In this document: positions 37,744 through 47,273 of the stretch, piece by piece | How the letters are laid out: the number at the start of each line of letters is the position of its first letter | Numbering within the stretch: position 1 is the first letter of the stretch | NCBI GenBank assembly: GCA_001953215.1 | Contig: CP019169.1 | Span: 1,736,001 to 1,800,000 of the forward strand | Reading direction: 5' to 3' | Length of the DNA stretch: 64,000 bases | Source: Betaproteobacteria bacterium GR16-43 | GTDB taxonomy: Bacteria > Pseudomonadota > Gammaproteobacteria > Burkholderiales > Usitatibacteraceae | Made by a program: the position numbers and the translations under genes | Notes under the pieces: generated by a model | Seen by the model: only the letters and a program-made list of their open reading frames with translations | Told to the model about the DNA's origin: nothing | The model's database searches: none

Positions 37744-38280
37744 ATGGAACTCAACGACATCAAGCCGGGTGCCGGCTCCAAGAAGAACCGCCGGCGCGTC
37801 GCGCGCGGCGTGGGCTCCGGCCTGGGCAAGACCGCGGGCCGTGGCCACAAGGGCCAGAAGTCGCGTGCCGGCGGCTACCACAAGGTCGGTTTCGAAGGCG
37901 GCCAGATGCCGCTGCAGCGCCGCCTGCCGAAGCGCGGCTTCCTCGCCGTCACGGTGGAGAAGGCCTCCGAAGTGCGTCTGGGCGACCTCGCGCGCGTCGA
38001 GGGCGGCACGATCGACCTCGCCAGCCTCAAGAAGGCGGGCCTGGTGAACGACCGCGCCTCCCGCGCCAAGATCATCCTCGCCGGCGAGCTGAAGACCGCC
38101 GTGAAGGTGAACGGCATCCCGGTGTCCAAGGGTGCGCGCGCCGCCATCGAATCGGCCGGCGGCACCATCACCGATCGCAAGCCGGTCGAGAAGGTCCGCA
38201 AGCTCGTCGCGAAGCCGAAGAAGGCCGACGCGGCGCCTGCGAAGAAGACCAAAGCCCCGGCCAAAAAAGCCAAGGCCTAA
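37744..38280 (+). CDS. rplO: Ribosomal protein L15 with extended tail
   Basis: L15 is a late-assembly 50S protein. The 178-residue product has the standard [19 protein letters not shown] start and [20 protein letters not shown] motif. It is about 30 residues longer than usual because of an Ala/Lys-rich C-terminal tail. Confidence 0.97.
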   Translation: MELNDIKPGAGSKKNRRRVARGVGSGLGKTAGRGHKGQKSRAGGYHKVGFEGGQMPLQRRLPKRGFLAVTVEKASEVRLGDLARVEGGTIDLASLKKAGLVNDRASRAKIILAGELKTAVKVNGIPVSKGARAAIESAGGTITDRKPVEKVRKLVAKPKKADAAPAKKTKAPAKKAKA

Positions 38281-38289
38281 GGAAAAGAC

Positions 38290-39609
38290 TTGTCCGCCAA
38301 CCCGTTCGCGACTCTCGGCAAGCTGGGCGACCTCAAGCGTCGCCTGTGGTTCTTGCTGGGCGCGCTCGTCGTCTACCGCATCGGGGCGCACATCCCGGTG
38401 CCGGGCATCGACCCGACGGAACTCGCGCGCCTGTTCAAGCAGAACCAGGGCGGCATCCTGGACATGTTCAACATGTTCTCGGGCGGCGCGCTGTCGCGCT
38501 TCACGATCTTCGCGCTGGGGATCATGCCGTACATCTCCGCGTCGATCATCATGCAGCTGATGTCGGTGGTGATGCCCTCGATCGAGGCGATGAAGAAGGA
38601 AGGCGAAGCCGGCCGCCGCAAGATGACGCAGTGGACGCGCTACGGCACCGTGGTGCTGGCCGCGTTCCAGGCGCTCGGCATCTCGATCGCGCTGGAATCG
38701 CAGCCCGGCCTGGTACTCGACGTCGGCCTCGCATTCCGCTTCACGACGGTCATCACGCTGATGACCGGCACGCTCTTCCTGATGTGGCTGGGCGAGCAGA
38801 TCACCGAGCGCGGCATCGGCAACGGCATCTCGATGATCATCTTCGCCGGCATCGTGGCGGGCCTGCCGCACGCGATCGCGGGTACCCTTGAACTCGTGCG
38901 CACCGGCTCCATGTCGGTCTTCATCGCGCTGCTGGTCTTCGCCCTGGTGGTCGGCGTCACGGCGGTGGTGGTGTTCATCGAGAAGGGCCAGCGCCGCATC
39001 CTGGTGAACTACGCCAAGCGCCAGGTGGGCAACAAGCTCTATGGCGGCCAGAGCTCGTTCCTGCCCCTGAAATTGAACATGTCGGGCGTGATTCCGCCGA
39101 TCTTCGCCTCGTCGATCATCCTGTTCCCGGCCACGCTCGCGAGCTGGTTCGGTTCGTACGAGAACATGACGTGGCTGAAGGACTTCTCCGCGGCGCTCGC
39201 GCCCGGGCAGGCCCTGTACGTGGTGCTCTACGCGTCGGCGATCATCTTCTTCTGCTTCTTCTACACGGCGCTCGTCTTCAACTCGAAGGAGACGGCGGAC
39301 AACCTGAAGAAGAGCGGGGCCTTCGTCCCGGGCATCCGGCCGGGCGACCAGACCGCGCGCTACATCGACCGCATCATCACCCGGCTCACCCTCATCGGCG
39401 CGATCTACATCACGCTGGTGTGCCTGATGCCGGAGTTCCTGACCAGCCAGTACAACGTGCCGTTCTACTTCGGGGGCACTTCGCTGCTGATCACGGTGGT
39501 CGTGACCATGGACTTCATGGCGCAACTCCAGGCCTACCTCATGTCGCACCAGTACGAGAGCCTGCTCAAGAAGGCAAACTTCAAGGGCACCGGTTTTCCG
39601 GTCCGATAG
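38290..39609 (+). CDS. secY: SecY, protein translocation channel
   Basis: SecY is the ten-helix channel of the Sec translocon; SecE is encoded at 12298. The TTG at 38290, preceded by AAGGAAAAG, gives a 439-residue protein beginning [17 protein letters not shown]. The plug region, the [18 protein letters not shown] cytoplasmic segment and the loop near [12 protein letters not shown] are present. Its location inside the spc operon is standard. Confidence 0.97.
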   Translation: MSANPFATLGKLGDLKRRLWFLLGALVVYRIGAHIPVPGIDPTELARLFKQNQGGILDMFNMFSGGALSRFTIFALGIMPYISASIIMQLMSVVMPSIEAMKKEGEAGRRKMTQWTRYGTVVLAAFQALGISIALESQPGLVLDVGLAFRFTTVITLMTGTLFLMWLGEQITERGIGNGISMIIFAGIVAGLPHAIAGTLELVRTGSMSVFIALLVFALVVGVTAVVVFIEKGQRRILVNYAKRQVGNKLYGGQSSFLPLKLNMSGVIPPIFASSIILFPATLASWFGSYENMTWLKDFSAALAPGQALYVVLYASAIIFFCFFYTALVFNSKETADNLKKSGAFVPGIRPGDQTARYIDRIITRLTLIGAIYITLVCLMPEFLTSQYNVPFYFGGTSLLITVVVTMDFMAQLQAYLMSHQYESLLKKANFKGTGFPVR

Positions 39610-39614
39610 GCGAC

Positions 39615-39833
39615 ATGGCGAAGGAAGAAACGATTCAGATGCAGGGCGAGGTCGTCGAGACCCTGCCCAACGCGATGTTCAGGGTGAAGCTCGAGAACGG
39701 ACACATCGTCCTCGGCCACATTTCGGGAAAGATGCGGATGCACTACATCCGGATCCTGCCCGGCGACAAGGTGACGGTTGAAGTGTCGCCCTACGATTTG
39801 ACCAAGGCGCGGATCACGTTCCGCGCCAAGTAA
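39615..39833 (+). CDS. infA: Translation initiation factor IF-1
   Basis: IF-1 occupies the A site during initiation. The 72-residue OB-fold protein begins [19 protein letters not shown] and contains [20 protein letters not shown]. It lies five bases after secY, a common betaproteobacterial position. Confidence 0.97.
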   Translation: MAKEETIQMQGEVVETLPNAMFRVKLENGHIVLGHISGKMRMHYIRILPGDKVTVEVSPYDLTKARITFRAK

Positions 39834-39845
39834 GGAGAGACGACG

Positions 39846-39959
39846 ATGCGAGTGCAGGCTTCCGTCAAGAAAATCTGCCGCAAGTGCAAGATCGTGCGGC
39901 GCAAGCGCGTCGTGCGCGTCATTTGCAGCGACCCGCGCCACAAGCAGCGCCAGGGCTGA
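39846..39959 (+). CDS. rpmJ: Ribosomal protein L36
   Basis: This 37-residue gene encodes a zinc-ribbon 50S protein. The sequence begins [20 protein letters not shown] and ends DPRHKQRQG. The zinc ligands Cys-x2-Cys, Cys and His are all present, so this is the zinc-binding (C+) form. AAGGAGAGACGACG precedes the ATG. Confidence 0.96.
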   Translation: MRVQASVKKICRKCKIVRRKRVVRVICSDPRHKQRQG

Positions 39960-39985
39960 GCCCCCGCGTACAGAGGATATAGAAC

Positions 39986-40354
39986 ATGGCCCGTATTGCA
40001 GGCATCAACATTCCGAACCAGCAGCATGCCGCGATCGCGTTGACGGCGATCTTCGGCATCGGCCGCTCCCGCGCGCGCCTCATCTGCGACTCCGCCGGCA
40101 TCAAGCAGTCGGCGAAGATCAAGGACCTGACCGACGCGGAGATGGACAAGCTGCGCGAGCACGTCGCGAAGTTCTCGGTCGAAGGCGACCTGCGTCGCGA
40201 AGTCTCGATGAACATCAAGCGGCTGATGGACCTCGGCTGCTACCGCGGCGTGCGCCACAAGAAGGGCCTGCCCGTCCGCGGCCAGCGCACCCGCACCAAC
40301 GCGCGCACCCGCAAGGGGCCGCGCAAAGCCGTCCGGCTCTCCAAATCCGCCTGA
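39986..40354 (+). CDS. rpsM: Ribosomal protein S13
   Basis: S13 forms intersubunit bridges with 23S and L5. The 122-residue protein begins [20 protein letters not shown] and ends with the [17 protein letters not shown] tail. It starts the alpha block (rpsM-rpsK-rpsD-rpoA-rplQ). Confidence 0.97.
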   Translation: MARIAGINIPNQQHAAIALTAIFGIGRSRARLICDSAGIKQSAKIKDLTDAEMDKLREHVAKFSVEGDLRREVSMNIKRLMDLGCYRGVRHKKGLPVRGQRTRTNARTRKGPRKAVRLSKSA

Positions 40355-40377
40355 CGCACTGAAAGGTACAGACACAC

Positions 40378-40773
40378 ATGGCCAAGGCACCCGCAGCAGC
40401 GCGAGTCCGCAAGAAGGCGAAGAAAGTCGTCTCCGAGGGCATCGCCCACGTTCACGCCTCCTTCAACAACACGATCATCACGATCACCGACCGCCAGGGC
40501 AACGCCCTGTCGTGGGCCACGTCGGGCGGCGCCGGCTTCAAGGGCTCGCGCAAGTCCACGCCGTTCGCGGCGCAGGTGGCTGCGGAGAGCGCCGGTCGCG
40601 CCGCGCAGGAACACGGCGTGAAGAACCTGGAAGTGCGCATCAAGGGCCCCGGCCCGGGTCGTGAGTCGGCCGTGCGCGCGCTGAACGCGCTGGGCCTGAA
40701 GATCATCTCGATCGCCGACGTGACGCCCGTCCCGCATAACGGCTGCCGCCCGCCGAAACGCCGCCGGATGTAA
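40378..40773 (+). CDS. rpsK: Ribosomal protein S11
   Basis: S11 forms the platform and Shine-Dalgarno helix site. The 131-residue protein has [20 protein letters not shown] and the C-terminal [13 protein letters not shown] motif. Confidence 0.97.
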   Translation: MAKAPAAARVRKKAKKVVSEGIAHVHASFNNTIITITDRQGNALSWATSGGAGFKGSRKSTPFAAQVAAESAGRAAQEHGVKNLEVRIKGPGPGRESAVRALNALGLKIISIADVTPVPHNGCRPPKRRRM

Positions 40774-40805
40774 TCGGCGACACACGAGAACACTAGGAGA
40801 ACACA

Positions 40806-41426
40806 GTGGCACGTTATCTCGGACCCACCTGCAAGCTCGCCCGTCGCGAGGGCACCGACCTCTTCCTGAAGAGCGCCCGCCGCTCGCTGGACACGAAGTG
40901 CAAGCTCGACTCGCGCCCCGGACAGCACGGCGCCAAGTCGACGCGCATCTCGGAATACGGCACGCAGCTTCGCGAGAAGCAGAAGATCCGCCGCATCTAC
41001 GGCGTGCTCGAGCGCCAGTTCCGCAACTACTTCATCAAGGCCGCCAGCCGCAAGGGCGCCACGGGCGAGGTGCTGCTCCAGACCCTGGAGAGCCGCCTGG
41101 ACAACGTCGTCTACCGCATGGGGTTCGCCTCCACGCGCGCCGAAGCCCGCCAGCTCGTCTCGCACAAGTCGATCGAGGTGAACGGCAAGCCGGTGAACAT
41201 CCCGTCGTACCTGGTTCGCGCGAGCGACACGGTTGCGGTCCGCGAGAAGTCGCGTGCGCAGCTTCGCATCAAGAGCGCGCTGGAACTCGCCGAGCAGAAC
41301 GGGTTCCCGAGCTGGGTCGAAATGGATACGAAGAATTTCAAGGGCGTGTTCAAGAACCTGCCCGAGCGGGCGGAGTTCGCCTCCGACGTGAACGAACAGC
41401 TGGTGGTCGAGCTTTACTCGAAGTAA
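40806..41426 (+). CDS. rpsD: Ribosomal protein S4
   Basis: S4 is a primary 16S-binding protein, a fidelity factor and the alpha-operon repressor in Escherichia coli. The GTG start gives 206 residues: [17 protein letters not shown] at the N-terminus and the S4 RNA-binding domain ([20 protein letters not shown]). CTAGGAG lies upstream. Confidence 0.97.
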   Translation: MARYLGPTCKLARREGTDLFLKSARRSLDTKCKLDSRPGQHGAKSTRISEYGTQLREKQKIRRIYGVLERQFRNYFIKAASRKGATGEVLLQTLESRLDNVVYRMGFASTRAEARQLVSHKSIEVNGKPVNIPSYLVRASDTVAVREKSRAQLRIKSALELAEQNGFPSWVEMDTKNFKGVFKNLPERAEFASDVNEQLVVELYSK

Positions 41427-41481
41427 TCGGCATCACCGAGTAGGGCAATCCCGATAACCGGAAAAGGCAGAGGCCACACGC

Positions 41482-42459
41482 ATGCAAAGCAACGCCACGA
41501 ATTTCCTGAAGCCCCGCATCATCGACGTGCAGAACCTGTCGCCCACGCACGCCAAGGTGGTGATGGAGCCGTTCGAGCGCGGCTACGGCCACACGCTCGG
41601 CAACGCGCTTCGCCGCATCCTGCTCTCGTCGATGCCGGGTTATGCCGCCACCGAGGTGAAGATCTCGGGCGTGCTGCACGAGTACTCGACCATCGAGGGC
41701 GTGCAGGAAGACGTCGTCGACGTCATCCTGAACCTCAAGGGTGTGGTGCTCAAGCTCCACAACCGCAACGAGACGACGCTGAAGCTGAAGAAGGCCACGC
41801 CGGGTCCCGTGACGGCCGCCGACATCGAGCAGACGCACGACGTCGAGATCATCAATCCGGACCACGTGATCGCCCACCTCACGCAGGGCGGCAAGCTCGA
41901 CATGACCATCAAGGTCGAGAAGGGCCGCGGCTACGTGCCGGCCACGTCGCGCCGCACGGACGACTCGCGCTCCATCGGCTCGATCCTGCTGGACGCCTCG
42001 TTCTCTCCGGTTCGCCGCGTGAGCTACCAGGTGGAAAGCGCCCGCGTCGAGCAGCGCACCGACCTGGACCGCCTCGTGATCGACATCGAGACCAACGGCG
42101 TGATCGAGCCGGAAGAAGCCGTCCGCTACTCGGCCTCCGTCCTGGTCGACCAGCTGTCCGTGTTCGCCTCGCTGCAGTCCACGAGTGAAGAGCGCATCGA
42201 GTCCTCGCAGCCGCAGGTCGACCCGATCCTGCTGCAGCCGGTCGATGACCTCGAGCTCACGGTGCGTTCGGCCAATTGCCTCAAGGCCGAGAACATCTAC
42301 TACATCGGCGACCTCATCCAGCGCACCGAGAACGAGCTGCTGAAGACGCCGAACCTGGGCCGCAAGTCGCTGAACGAGATCAAGGAAGTGCTGGCCTCCA
42401 AGGGCCTCACGCTCGGCATGAAGCTGGAGAACTGGCCGGTCGCCGGTCTCACCAAATAA
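41482..42459 (+). CDS. rpoA: RNA polymerase alpha subunit
   Basis: RpoA dimerises to start polymerase assembly and its C-terminal domain contacts UP elements and activators. The 325-residue protein has the N-terminal dimerisation domain ([19 protein letters not shown]), a linker, and the C-terminal domain with the 265-type [17 protein letters not shown] and the [12 protein letters not shown] motif. Confidence 0.98.
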   Translation: MQSNATNFLKPRIIDVQNLSPTHAKVVMEPFERGYGHTLGNALRRILLSSMPGYAATEVKISGVLHEYSTIEGVQEDVVDVILNLKGVVLKLHNRNETTLKLKKATPGPVTAADIEQTHDVEIINPDHVIAHLTQGGKLDMTIKVEKGRGYVPATSRRTDDSRSIGSILLDASFSPVRRVSYQVESARVEQRTDLDRLVIDIETNGVIEPEEAVRYSASVLVDQLSVFASLQSTSEERIESSQPQVDPILLQPVDDLELTVRSANCLKAENIYYIGDLIQRTENELLKTPNLGRKSLNEIKEVLASKGLTLGMKLENWPVAGLTK

Positions 42460-42465
42460 GTCCCT

Positions 42466-42488
42466 CCCTCTCCCCGCGCGGGAGAGGG
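42466..42488 (+). repeat. Inverted repeat CCCTCTCCC/GGGAGAGGG between rpoA and rplQ
   Basis: A perfect nine-base-pair stem (42466-42474 with 42480-42488) surrounds CGCGC. No T-tract follows. Similar CCCTCTCCC...GGGAGAGGG elements are scattered in many proteobacterial genomes, so it may be a dispersed repeat rather than a local regulator. Confidence 0.55.
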
Positions 42489-42547
42489 TCTTCAAACCCC
42501 ATAACAAATACAAGGCTGAACAAGCCAACAACCACTAGGAAAAGAAC

Positions 42548-42970
42548 ATGCGTCACGGACACGGTCCCCGCAAGCTCAACCGAACCACCAGCCATCGGCT
42601 GGCGATGTTCCGCAACATGACGGTCTCGCTGCTCAAGCACGAAGCCATCAAGACCACGCTGCCGAAGGCGAAGGAACTGCGCCGCGTCGCCGAGCCCATC
42701 ATCACGCTCGGCAAGAACCCGACGCTCGCCAACAAGCGCATCGCCTTCAACCGCCTGCGCGACCGCGACATGGTCGTGAAGCTCTTCGCCGAGCTGGGCC
42801 CGCGCTACAAGTCGCGCAACGGCGGCTACCTCCGCATCCTGAAGATGGGCTTCCGCCAGGGCGACAACGCGCCCATGGCCTACGTGGAGCTGATGGATCG
42901 CCCGGAGCCGACGGAAGAAGAAGTCGCCAAGGACAAGAAGAGCAAGAAGGAAGAGACCGCGGCCGCGTAA
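42548..42970 (+). CDS. rplQ: Ribosomal protein L17
   Basis: L17 lies near the tunnel exit. The 140-residue protein begins [17 protein letters not shown] and has the [20 protein letters not shown] motif, followed by a charged tail ([17 protein letters not shown]). It ends the ribosomal superoperon; a strong terminator follows. Confidence 0.97.
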   Translation: MRHGHGPRKLNRTTSHRLAMFRNMTVSLLKHEAIKTTLPKAKELRRVAEPIITLGKNPTLANKRIAFNRLRDRDMVVKLFAELGPRYKSRNGGYLRILKMGFRQGDNAPMAYVELMDRPEPTEEEVAKDKKSKKEETAAA

Positions 42971-42995
42971 GACGGGCGCTGCGCTCAGGGTTTGG

Positions 42996-43024
42996 AAAAG
43001 CCGCCTCCGGGCGGCTTTTTCTTT
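42996..43024 (+). terminator. Intrinsic terminator after rplQ, bidirectional
   Basis: AAAAGCCGCC (42996-43005), TCCG loop and GGCGGCTTTTT (43010-43020) form a strong stem with a T-tract. The A-run on the other side makes it usable by the convergent gene ending at 43023. Confidence 0.9.
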
Positions 43025-44603
43025 AGGCCCGCCGGCGCGCGAGGTGCTCTTCCAGATGTCGTACCGCGTTGGAGTCGTTGAAGAGGCGGGCCTGATTCGC
43101 CCGGAGCCGTGCCGACAGGGCATCGCGAGCGGAGCGGTCCCCGGCGAGGTCTACGGCCATTTTCGCGGCCTCCGTGGGCGATCCTGCAACGCCTTCGCCC
43201 GAATCGATCCGTCGCAGCATGGCGGCCGCCTGCCGTGAGCGCATGAGGGCTCCCGGCGCCGTCACGAGGGGGACGCCCAGCGCCAGCGCATCGAGCGCGG
43301 TGTTGCCGCCGGACCAGTGCAGCGGATCGATCACGACGTCCATGCCGAGGAGGGCGCGGCGGAAGTCGGTGGCGGCCAGCCGCGGAAAGAAGCGCAACTG
43401 CCGGCGGGCCGGCACGCCCCGCTTTTCGAGGGCCGCTGCGAATCGGCCGCCCATGATCCGTGCGGGCACGGGCCCCGTGTTCTGCGCGTGGAAGAGAACA
43501 AGGATGCCGTCCGGATCGCGAGCCAGGACGTCGGCGAACATCGCGTCGCAATCGGGGTGAAGCTTGAAGAGGCTATGCGGGCAGCCGTAGACGTGCCGCC
43601 CGGGCTCGAGCCCCAGCTCTTCGCGAGTGAACGGTGGCGGGACGGGAGCCGCCTCGTACGCCACGCCCAGGCCAGGCAATCGCAGGAGGGGCTCCGTGTA
43701 GTGAGCCTCCGCGCCCGCCGGCTCCATCTCCCCGCACGTGATGAACCCATCGATCTCGGGGCTACCCGTGGTCTGCGGATGTCCCCAGCCCGCAAGCTGC
43801 GTGGGCGCCAGCCGCAAGCACGAGAGCAGCCGGCAGCGAGGATCCATGCCGACTTCGGGGTAGACCAGCACGTCGAGTTCCGCTTCCACGATGCGCGCCG
43901 CCACGTCGGCCACGGGCAGGTTCACTCGCTCCATCGCGAGGCAACCGCGCGCGAGCCGTTGCGTGAACGCGTCGTCCTGCGTTCCCGTCATGAACGCCAC
44001 GACCTCGAAGCGATCGCGATCGAGCTCTTCGATCCAGCTCGCGAAGTAGCGGCCCACCGTGCAGTCGAAGAGATACGCCGAGGCGAAGCCCACGCGGACC
44101 TTCGATCGCCTCGCTCGGCGACGCGGCTCGAAGTACTGGGGGAGGGCCACGCGAAGCAGCGTCGTGAGGCCCTCGCACAAGCGCCGCTGCAGGATGACGT
44201 CATCGCGCCCCTGGTACGCCAGCAGGAAATTCGTGCGCGCCAGTCCGAGGATGCGATCCGCCTGGCTTCGATAGCGATCGCCGTCGCGAACCCAGGCATC
44301 CAGCCGCTCCGTGTAACGGGCACGCCAGTGCTCGAGATCGGCATTGTCGCGATACACCATCGGCAGGAGCGTCGCGTCGAGGAGGGCGATCGCCGGATCA
44401 TCGGGAGCCAGCTCGCGCGCGCGTTCAAGATCGTGTGCCGCGCCTTCCGTATCTCCGAGTTCGCCACGCACCGCGGCCAGCACCGCGAGCGCATCGGGGC
44501 CCGCATCCAGAGCGACCGCCTGCTCCAGGGCGACGCGCGCCTCCTCGAAACGGAAGCGCTCGGCAAGGTGCACGCCCTGGCGATACCGGTCGAGCGCGTC
44601 CAA
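43023..44603 (-). CDS. GT41/OGT-like glycosyltransferase with TPR N-terminus
   Basis: The C-terminal half resembles SPINDLY/O-GlcNAc transferase-type domains (GT41). Signatures are RVGFASAYLFD, WGHPQTTGSPEIDGFI, the PHSLFKLHPD motif with the lysine expected to contact UDP-sugar, and WSGGNTALDALALGVPLVT. Residues 1-75 are helical TPR-like repeats. The 526-residue protein is smaller than eukaryotic OGT. Substrate is unknown; protein O-glycosylation is inference. The TTG start at 44603 lies five bases after the glycerate kinase stop, so the two are probably cotranscribed. Confidence 0.82.
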   Translation of the reverse strand: MDALDRYRQGVHLAERFRFEEARVALEQAVALDAGPDALAVLAAVRGELGDTEGAAHDLERARELAPDDPAIALLDATLLPMVYRDNADLEHWRARYTERLDAWVRDGDRYRSQADRILGLARTNFLLAYQGRDDVILQRRLCEGLTTLLRVALPQYFEPRRRARRSKVRVGFASAYLFDCTVGRYFASWIEELDRDRFEVVAFMTGTQDDAFTQRLARGCLAMERVNLPVADVAARIVEAELDVLVYPEVGMDPRCRLLSCLRLAPTQLAGWGHPQTTGSPEIDGFITCGEMEPAGAEAHYTEPLLRLPGLGVAYEAAPVPPPFTREELGLEPGRHVYGCPHSLFKLHPDCDAMFADVLARDPDGILVLFHAQNTGPVPARIMGGRFAAALEKRGVPARRQLRFFPRLAATDFRRALLGMDVVIDPLHWSGGNTALDALALGVPLVTAPGALMRSRQAAAMLRRIDSGEGVAGSPTEAAKMAVDLAGDRSARDALSARLRANQARLFNDSNAVRHLEEHLARRRA

Positions 44604-44608
44604 GGCGC

Positions 44609-45880
44609 CTACTGCACGAGGACGATGCGGAAGTCGTTCACGTTGGTCCGCGTGGGACCGGTCACGACGAGATCGCCCAGCGCCGAGAAGAACCCGTAGC
44701 CGTCGTTGTCGTCGAGGCGCTTCTTCGCGACGAGGCCGAGTGCGGCGGCGCGCGCGAGCGAATCCGGCGCGAGGAGTGCGCCGGCGTTGTCCTCGCTGCC
44801 GTCGATCCCATCCGTATCCGCGGCCAACGCGTGGACGTTCGCGAGTCCGTCCAGGTCTACCGCGAGCGAGAGCAGGAACTCCGAGCAGCGTCCGCCGCGA
44901 CCTTTTCCGCGCATCGTGACGGTGGTCTCGCCACCCGAGATCAACGCGACCGGCGGCTCGAAGGGCTCCGCGTGCCGGCGGACCTGGCGCGCGAGCGCCG
45001 CGTAGACCTTCGCCACTTCGCGCGACTCCCCGGTGACGCTATCCCCAAGGACCGCGGGCGCCACGCCGTTCGCCTTCACGAACGCGGCAGCGGCCATGAG
45101 GCTCTGGTGCGCGGTGGCGATCACGCGATTCTCGACGCGCGCGAAAGCCGGATCACCGGTCTTCGGCGTTTCGGGCTCCTCGCCGCGCAAGCCCCGAGCG
45201 AGATGATTCGAGATGGACGCCGCGGGCTTCACGCCAAAGCGCTCGAGGATGTCGAGCGTGTCGCGATACGTGGTCGGGTCGGGCGTGCACGGGCCCGAGG
45301 CGATGTGCGTCGGATCGTCACCCGTGACGTCGGAGATCACCAACGCAAGCACCGGCGCGCGCGTCGCAAGCGCCAGCCGCCCCCCTTGAATCACGGAGAG
45401 GTGCTTCCTCACGGTGTTCATGTCCTGGATCGGGGCGCCGCTCGCGAGCAGTTGTTTCGTGAGGTCCTTGAGGTCCGCCATCGAAACCGAAGGGACCGGA
45501 AGGGATAGCAGCGAAGACCCGCCGCCCGAGACGAGTGCCAGCAGGAGGTCGTCGGGCCCCAGCGACCGGGCGAGGGCCAGGATCTCTCGCGCCGCCGCCT
45601 CGCCGCTCTCGTCCGGAACCGGGTGCCCGGCCTCCACGACGCGGATGCGTTTCGTCGGCAGGCCGTGTCCGTAGCGGGTGATGACCACGCCCTCCAACGG
45701 GGCTCCGGCCGGCCAGTGCGCCTCGACGGCCGCCGCCATGGCGCCCCCGGCCTTGCCGGCACCCACGACCACCGTGCGCCCGCGTGGCGGCTTCGGAAGA
45801 TGGGGAGGAACGATCTGGAGGGGGTCGGCCGCTGCGAGGGCGGCCCGGAAGCTGCCGAGGAGGAGGTCGCGTGGATTCAT
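44609..45880 (-). CDS. Glycerate 2-kinase (TtuD/GckA, MOFRL family)
   Basis: This enzyme phosphorylates D-glycerate to 2-phosphoglycerate, linking glyoxylate, tartrate or serine-cycle metabolism to glycolysis. The 423-residue protein has the N-terminal domain with VVVGAGKAGGAMA and LVSGGGSSLL, and the C-terminal MOFRL domain with SGGETTVTMRGKGRGGRCSE-like sequence (GGRCSEFLLS) and AADTDGIDGSEDNAGA. The ATG at 45880 gives the normal MNPRDLLL start; an ATG at 45904 is possible. Neither has a clear Shine-Dalgarno. No other glyoxylate genes are adjacent. Confidence 0.93.
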   Translation of the reverse strand: MNPRDLLLGSFRAALAAADPLQIVPPHLPKPPRGRTVVVGAGKAGGAMAAAVEAHWPAGAPLEGVVITRYGHGLPTKRIRVVEAGHPVPDESGEAAAREILALARSLGPDDLLLALVSGGGSSLLSLPVPSVSMADLKDLTKQLLASGAPIQDMNTVRKHLSVIQGGRLALATRAPVLALVISDVTGDDPTHIASGPCTPDPTTYRDTLDILERFGVKPAASISNHLARGLRGEEPETPKTGDPAFARVENRVIATAHQSLMAAAAFVKANGVAPAVLGDSVTGESREVAKVYAALARQVRRHAEPFEPPVALISGGETTVTMRGKGRGGRCSEFLLSLAVDLDGLANVHALAADTDGIDGSEDNAGALLAPDSLARAAALGLVAKKRLDDNDGYGFFSALGDLVVTGPTRTNVNDFRIVLVQ

Positions 45881-45886
45881 CGGGTT

Positions 45887-45915
45887 TTGAGCCGGTTTCC
45901 GCATGATGGTACATT
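45887..45915 (+). promoter_or_regulatory. Promoter upstream of the 45960 membrane protein gene
   Basis: TTGAGC (45887-45892) and TACATT (45910-45915) are 17 bases apart, 45 bases before the start codon. It overlaps the 5' end of the divergent glycerate kinase region. Confidence 0.6.
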
Positions 45916-45959
45916 GCCCCCGCGAACGGCCGAAGCCGCGCGCAGGGAGAAGAAAACTC

Positions 45960-47261
45960 ATGACCGCCAAGGCCTCCGCGCCCCCGCCGTTCTGGCAGCA
46001 GCTGCCGCGGATCTTCACGTATCCGCTCCATGCGGATGCGATCGTGAAGATCATCGCGTTCTCGCTCGCCGCGGTGATCGTCCAGACCTTCATGGGCGTG
46101 ATCGGCTGGATCCTGAGCCGCCTCGTGTGGCTGGCTTTCATGGCGTACTGCTTCGGCATCCTCGAGCGCACGGCGCGCGGCCACCTCGTGCCCGGCGACT
46201 ACATCGACGACCGCACCGGCAAGGACAACCGGCCCCTCAAGCAGGTGGCCATCATCTTCGTCTTCATGCTGTTCGCGATCCTGGTCGGGGCTTTCCTCGG
46301 CAAGATCGCGGGCCAGATCGCGCTCGTCCTCGTGGCGTTCGCGCTGCCGGCGTCGATCATGGTGCTCGCCCTCGACGAGCGGTTCTTCTCCGCCATCAAC
46401 CCGGCCCGCCTCATCGGCACCATCGCGGGCATCGGACTGCCCTACCTGGTGCTCTGCGTGTTCCTGTTCCTGTTGCTGCAGAGCGCCGCGCTCCTCGGCG
46501 GCGTGCTCGACGACTTCATGCCGGAGTTCATCGCCGGATGGCTGGCCGACGTGGTGACGATGTACTTCATGGTCTCCATGTACTACCTCATGGGTTACGC
46601 GATCTACCAGAATCACGAGGAGCTCGGCGTGGACGTCAAGATCGATCCCGCCGCGGCGCAGAAGCAGCTCGCGATCGCGAGCGGCAAGAAGATCGAGCCC
46701 GACCTGCTCGGGCCCCAGACGCAAGGGCTCATCGGCGAGGCGAAGCTCGAGGAAGCGGCAGGGCGCATCGAGAACCGGCTCAAGCGCGAATGGGAGAACA
46801 ACAAGCTCCACGACCAGTACCACAAGGTGCTGTTGATGGACGGCAAGGAGAAGCCCATCGCGCGGCACGTGAACGAGTACGTGCCGAAGCTGCTTCGCGA
46901 GCAGCGCGGCGCGCGGGCGGTGGATGTCTACGAAGGCGCGAAGAAGAAGGTGCCGGACCTGGCCCTCGCCGACAACACGCTGATCCTCCCGCTCGCCACC
47001 GCCGCTTCCGACATGCGGCGCGACGCTCTCGCGGTCGAACTGTTGAAGGGCTTCGACAAGCGCTTCCCCGGCCACGCCGACATTCCCGGCGTGTACCTGC
47101 TGGTCGGCAAGATCATGCTCGAGCGGCAGAACCAGTACGCGATGGCGCAAAAGGTCTTCCAGGCCATCGTGGCGAAATTCCCCAACCATGCGCTGGCGCC
47201 CGAGGCGACGAAACTCGCGGAACTCGCGGGGAAGATGGCGGCGCAAGCCCCATCCGCGTGA
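45960..47261 (+). CDS. Membrane protein with soluble helical-repeat C-terminus
   Basis: No specific function is recognised. The 433-residue protein has about six membrane helices in residues 25-220 and a cytoplasmic or periplasmic helical C-terminal half. The last 100 residues look like TPR/SEL-type repeats (KVFQAIVAKFPNHALAPEAT). The membrane part resembles DUF4013-like proteins. AGGGAGA precedes the ATG. It converges on a rhomboid protease whose tail is also repeat-like; the stops are 12 bases apart. A joint membrane quality-control role is speculation. Confidence 0.75.
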   Translation: MTAKASAPPPFWQQLPRIFTYPLHADAIVKIIAFSLAAVIVQTFMGVIGWILSRLVWLAFMAYCFGILERTARGHLVPGDYIDDRTGKDNRPLKQVAIIFVFMLFAILVGAFLGKIAGQIALVLVAFALPASIMVLALDERFFSAINPARLIGTIAGIGLPYLVLCVFLFLLLQSAALLGGVLDDFMPEFIAGWLADVVTMYFMVSMYYLMGYAIYQNHEELGVDVKIDPAAAQKQLAIASGKKIEPDLLGPQTQGLIGEAKLEEAAGRIENRLKREWENNKLHDQYHKVLLMDGKEKPIARHVNEYVPKLLREQRGARAVDVYEGAKKKVPDLALADNTLILPLATAASDMRRDALAVELLKGFDKRFPGHADIPGVYLLVGKIMLERQNQYAMAQKVFQAIVAKFPNHALAPEATKLAELAGKMAAQAPSA

Positions 47262-47273
47262 GCCGGAGCTTCC

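Noticed and set aside
43023-44603. HMWC-type N-glycosyltransferase
   Set aside because: The protein has a TPR N-terminus and the motif order of SPINDLY/OGT-like proteins, and no HMW adhesin gene is nearby.
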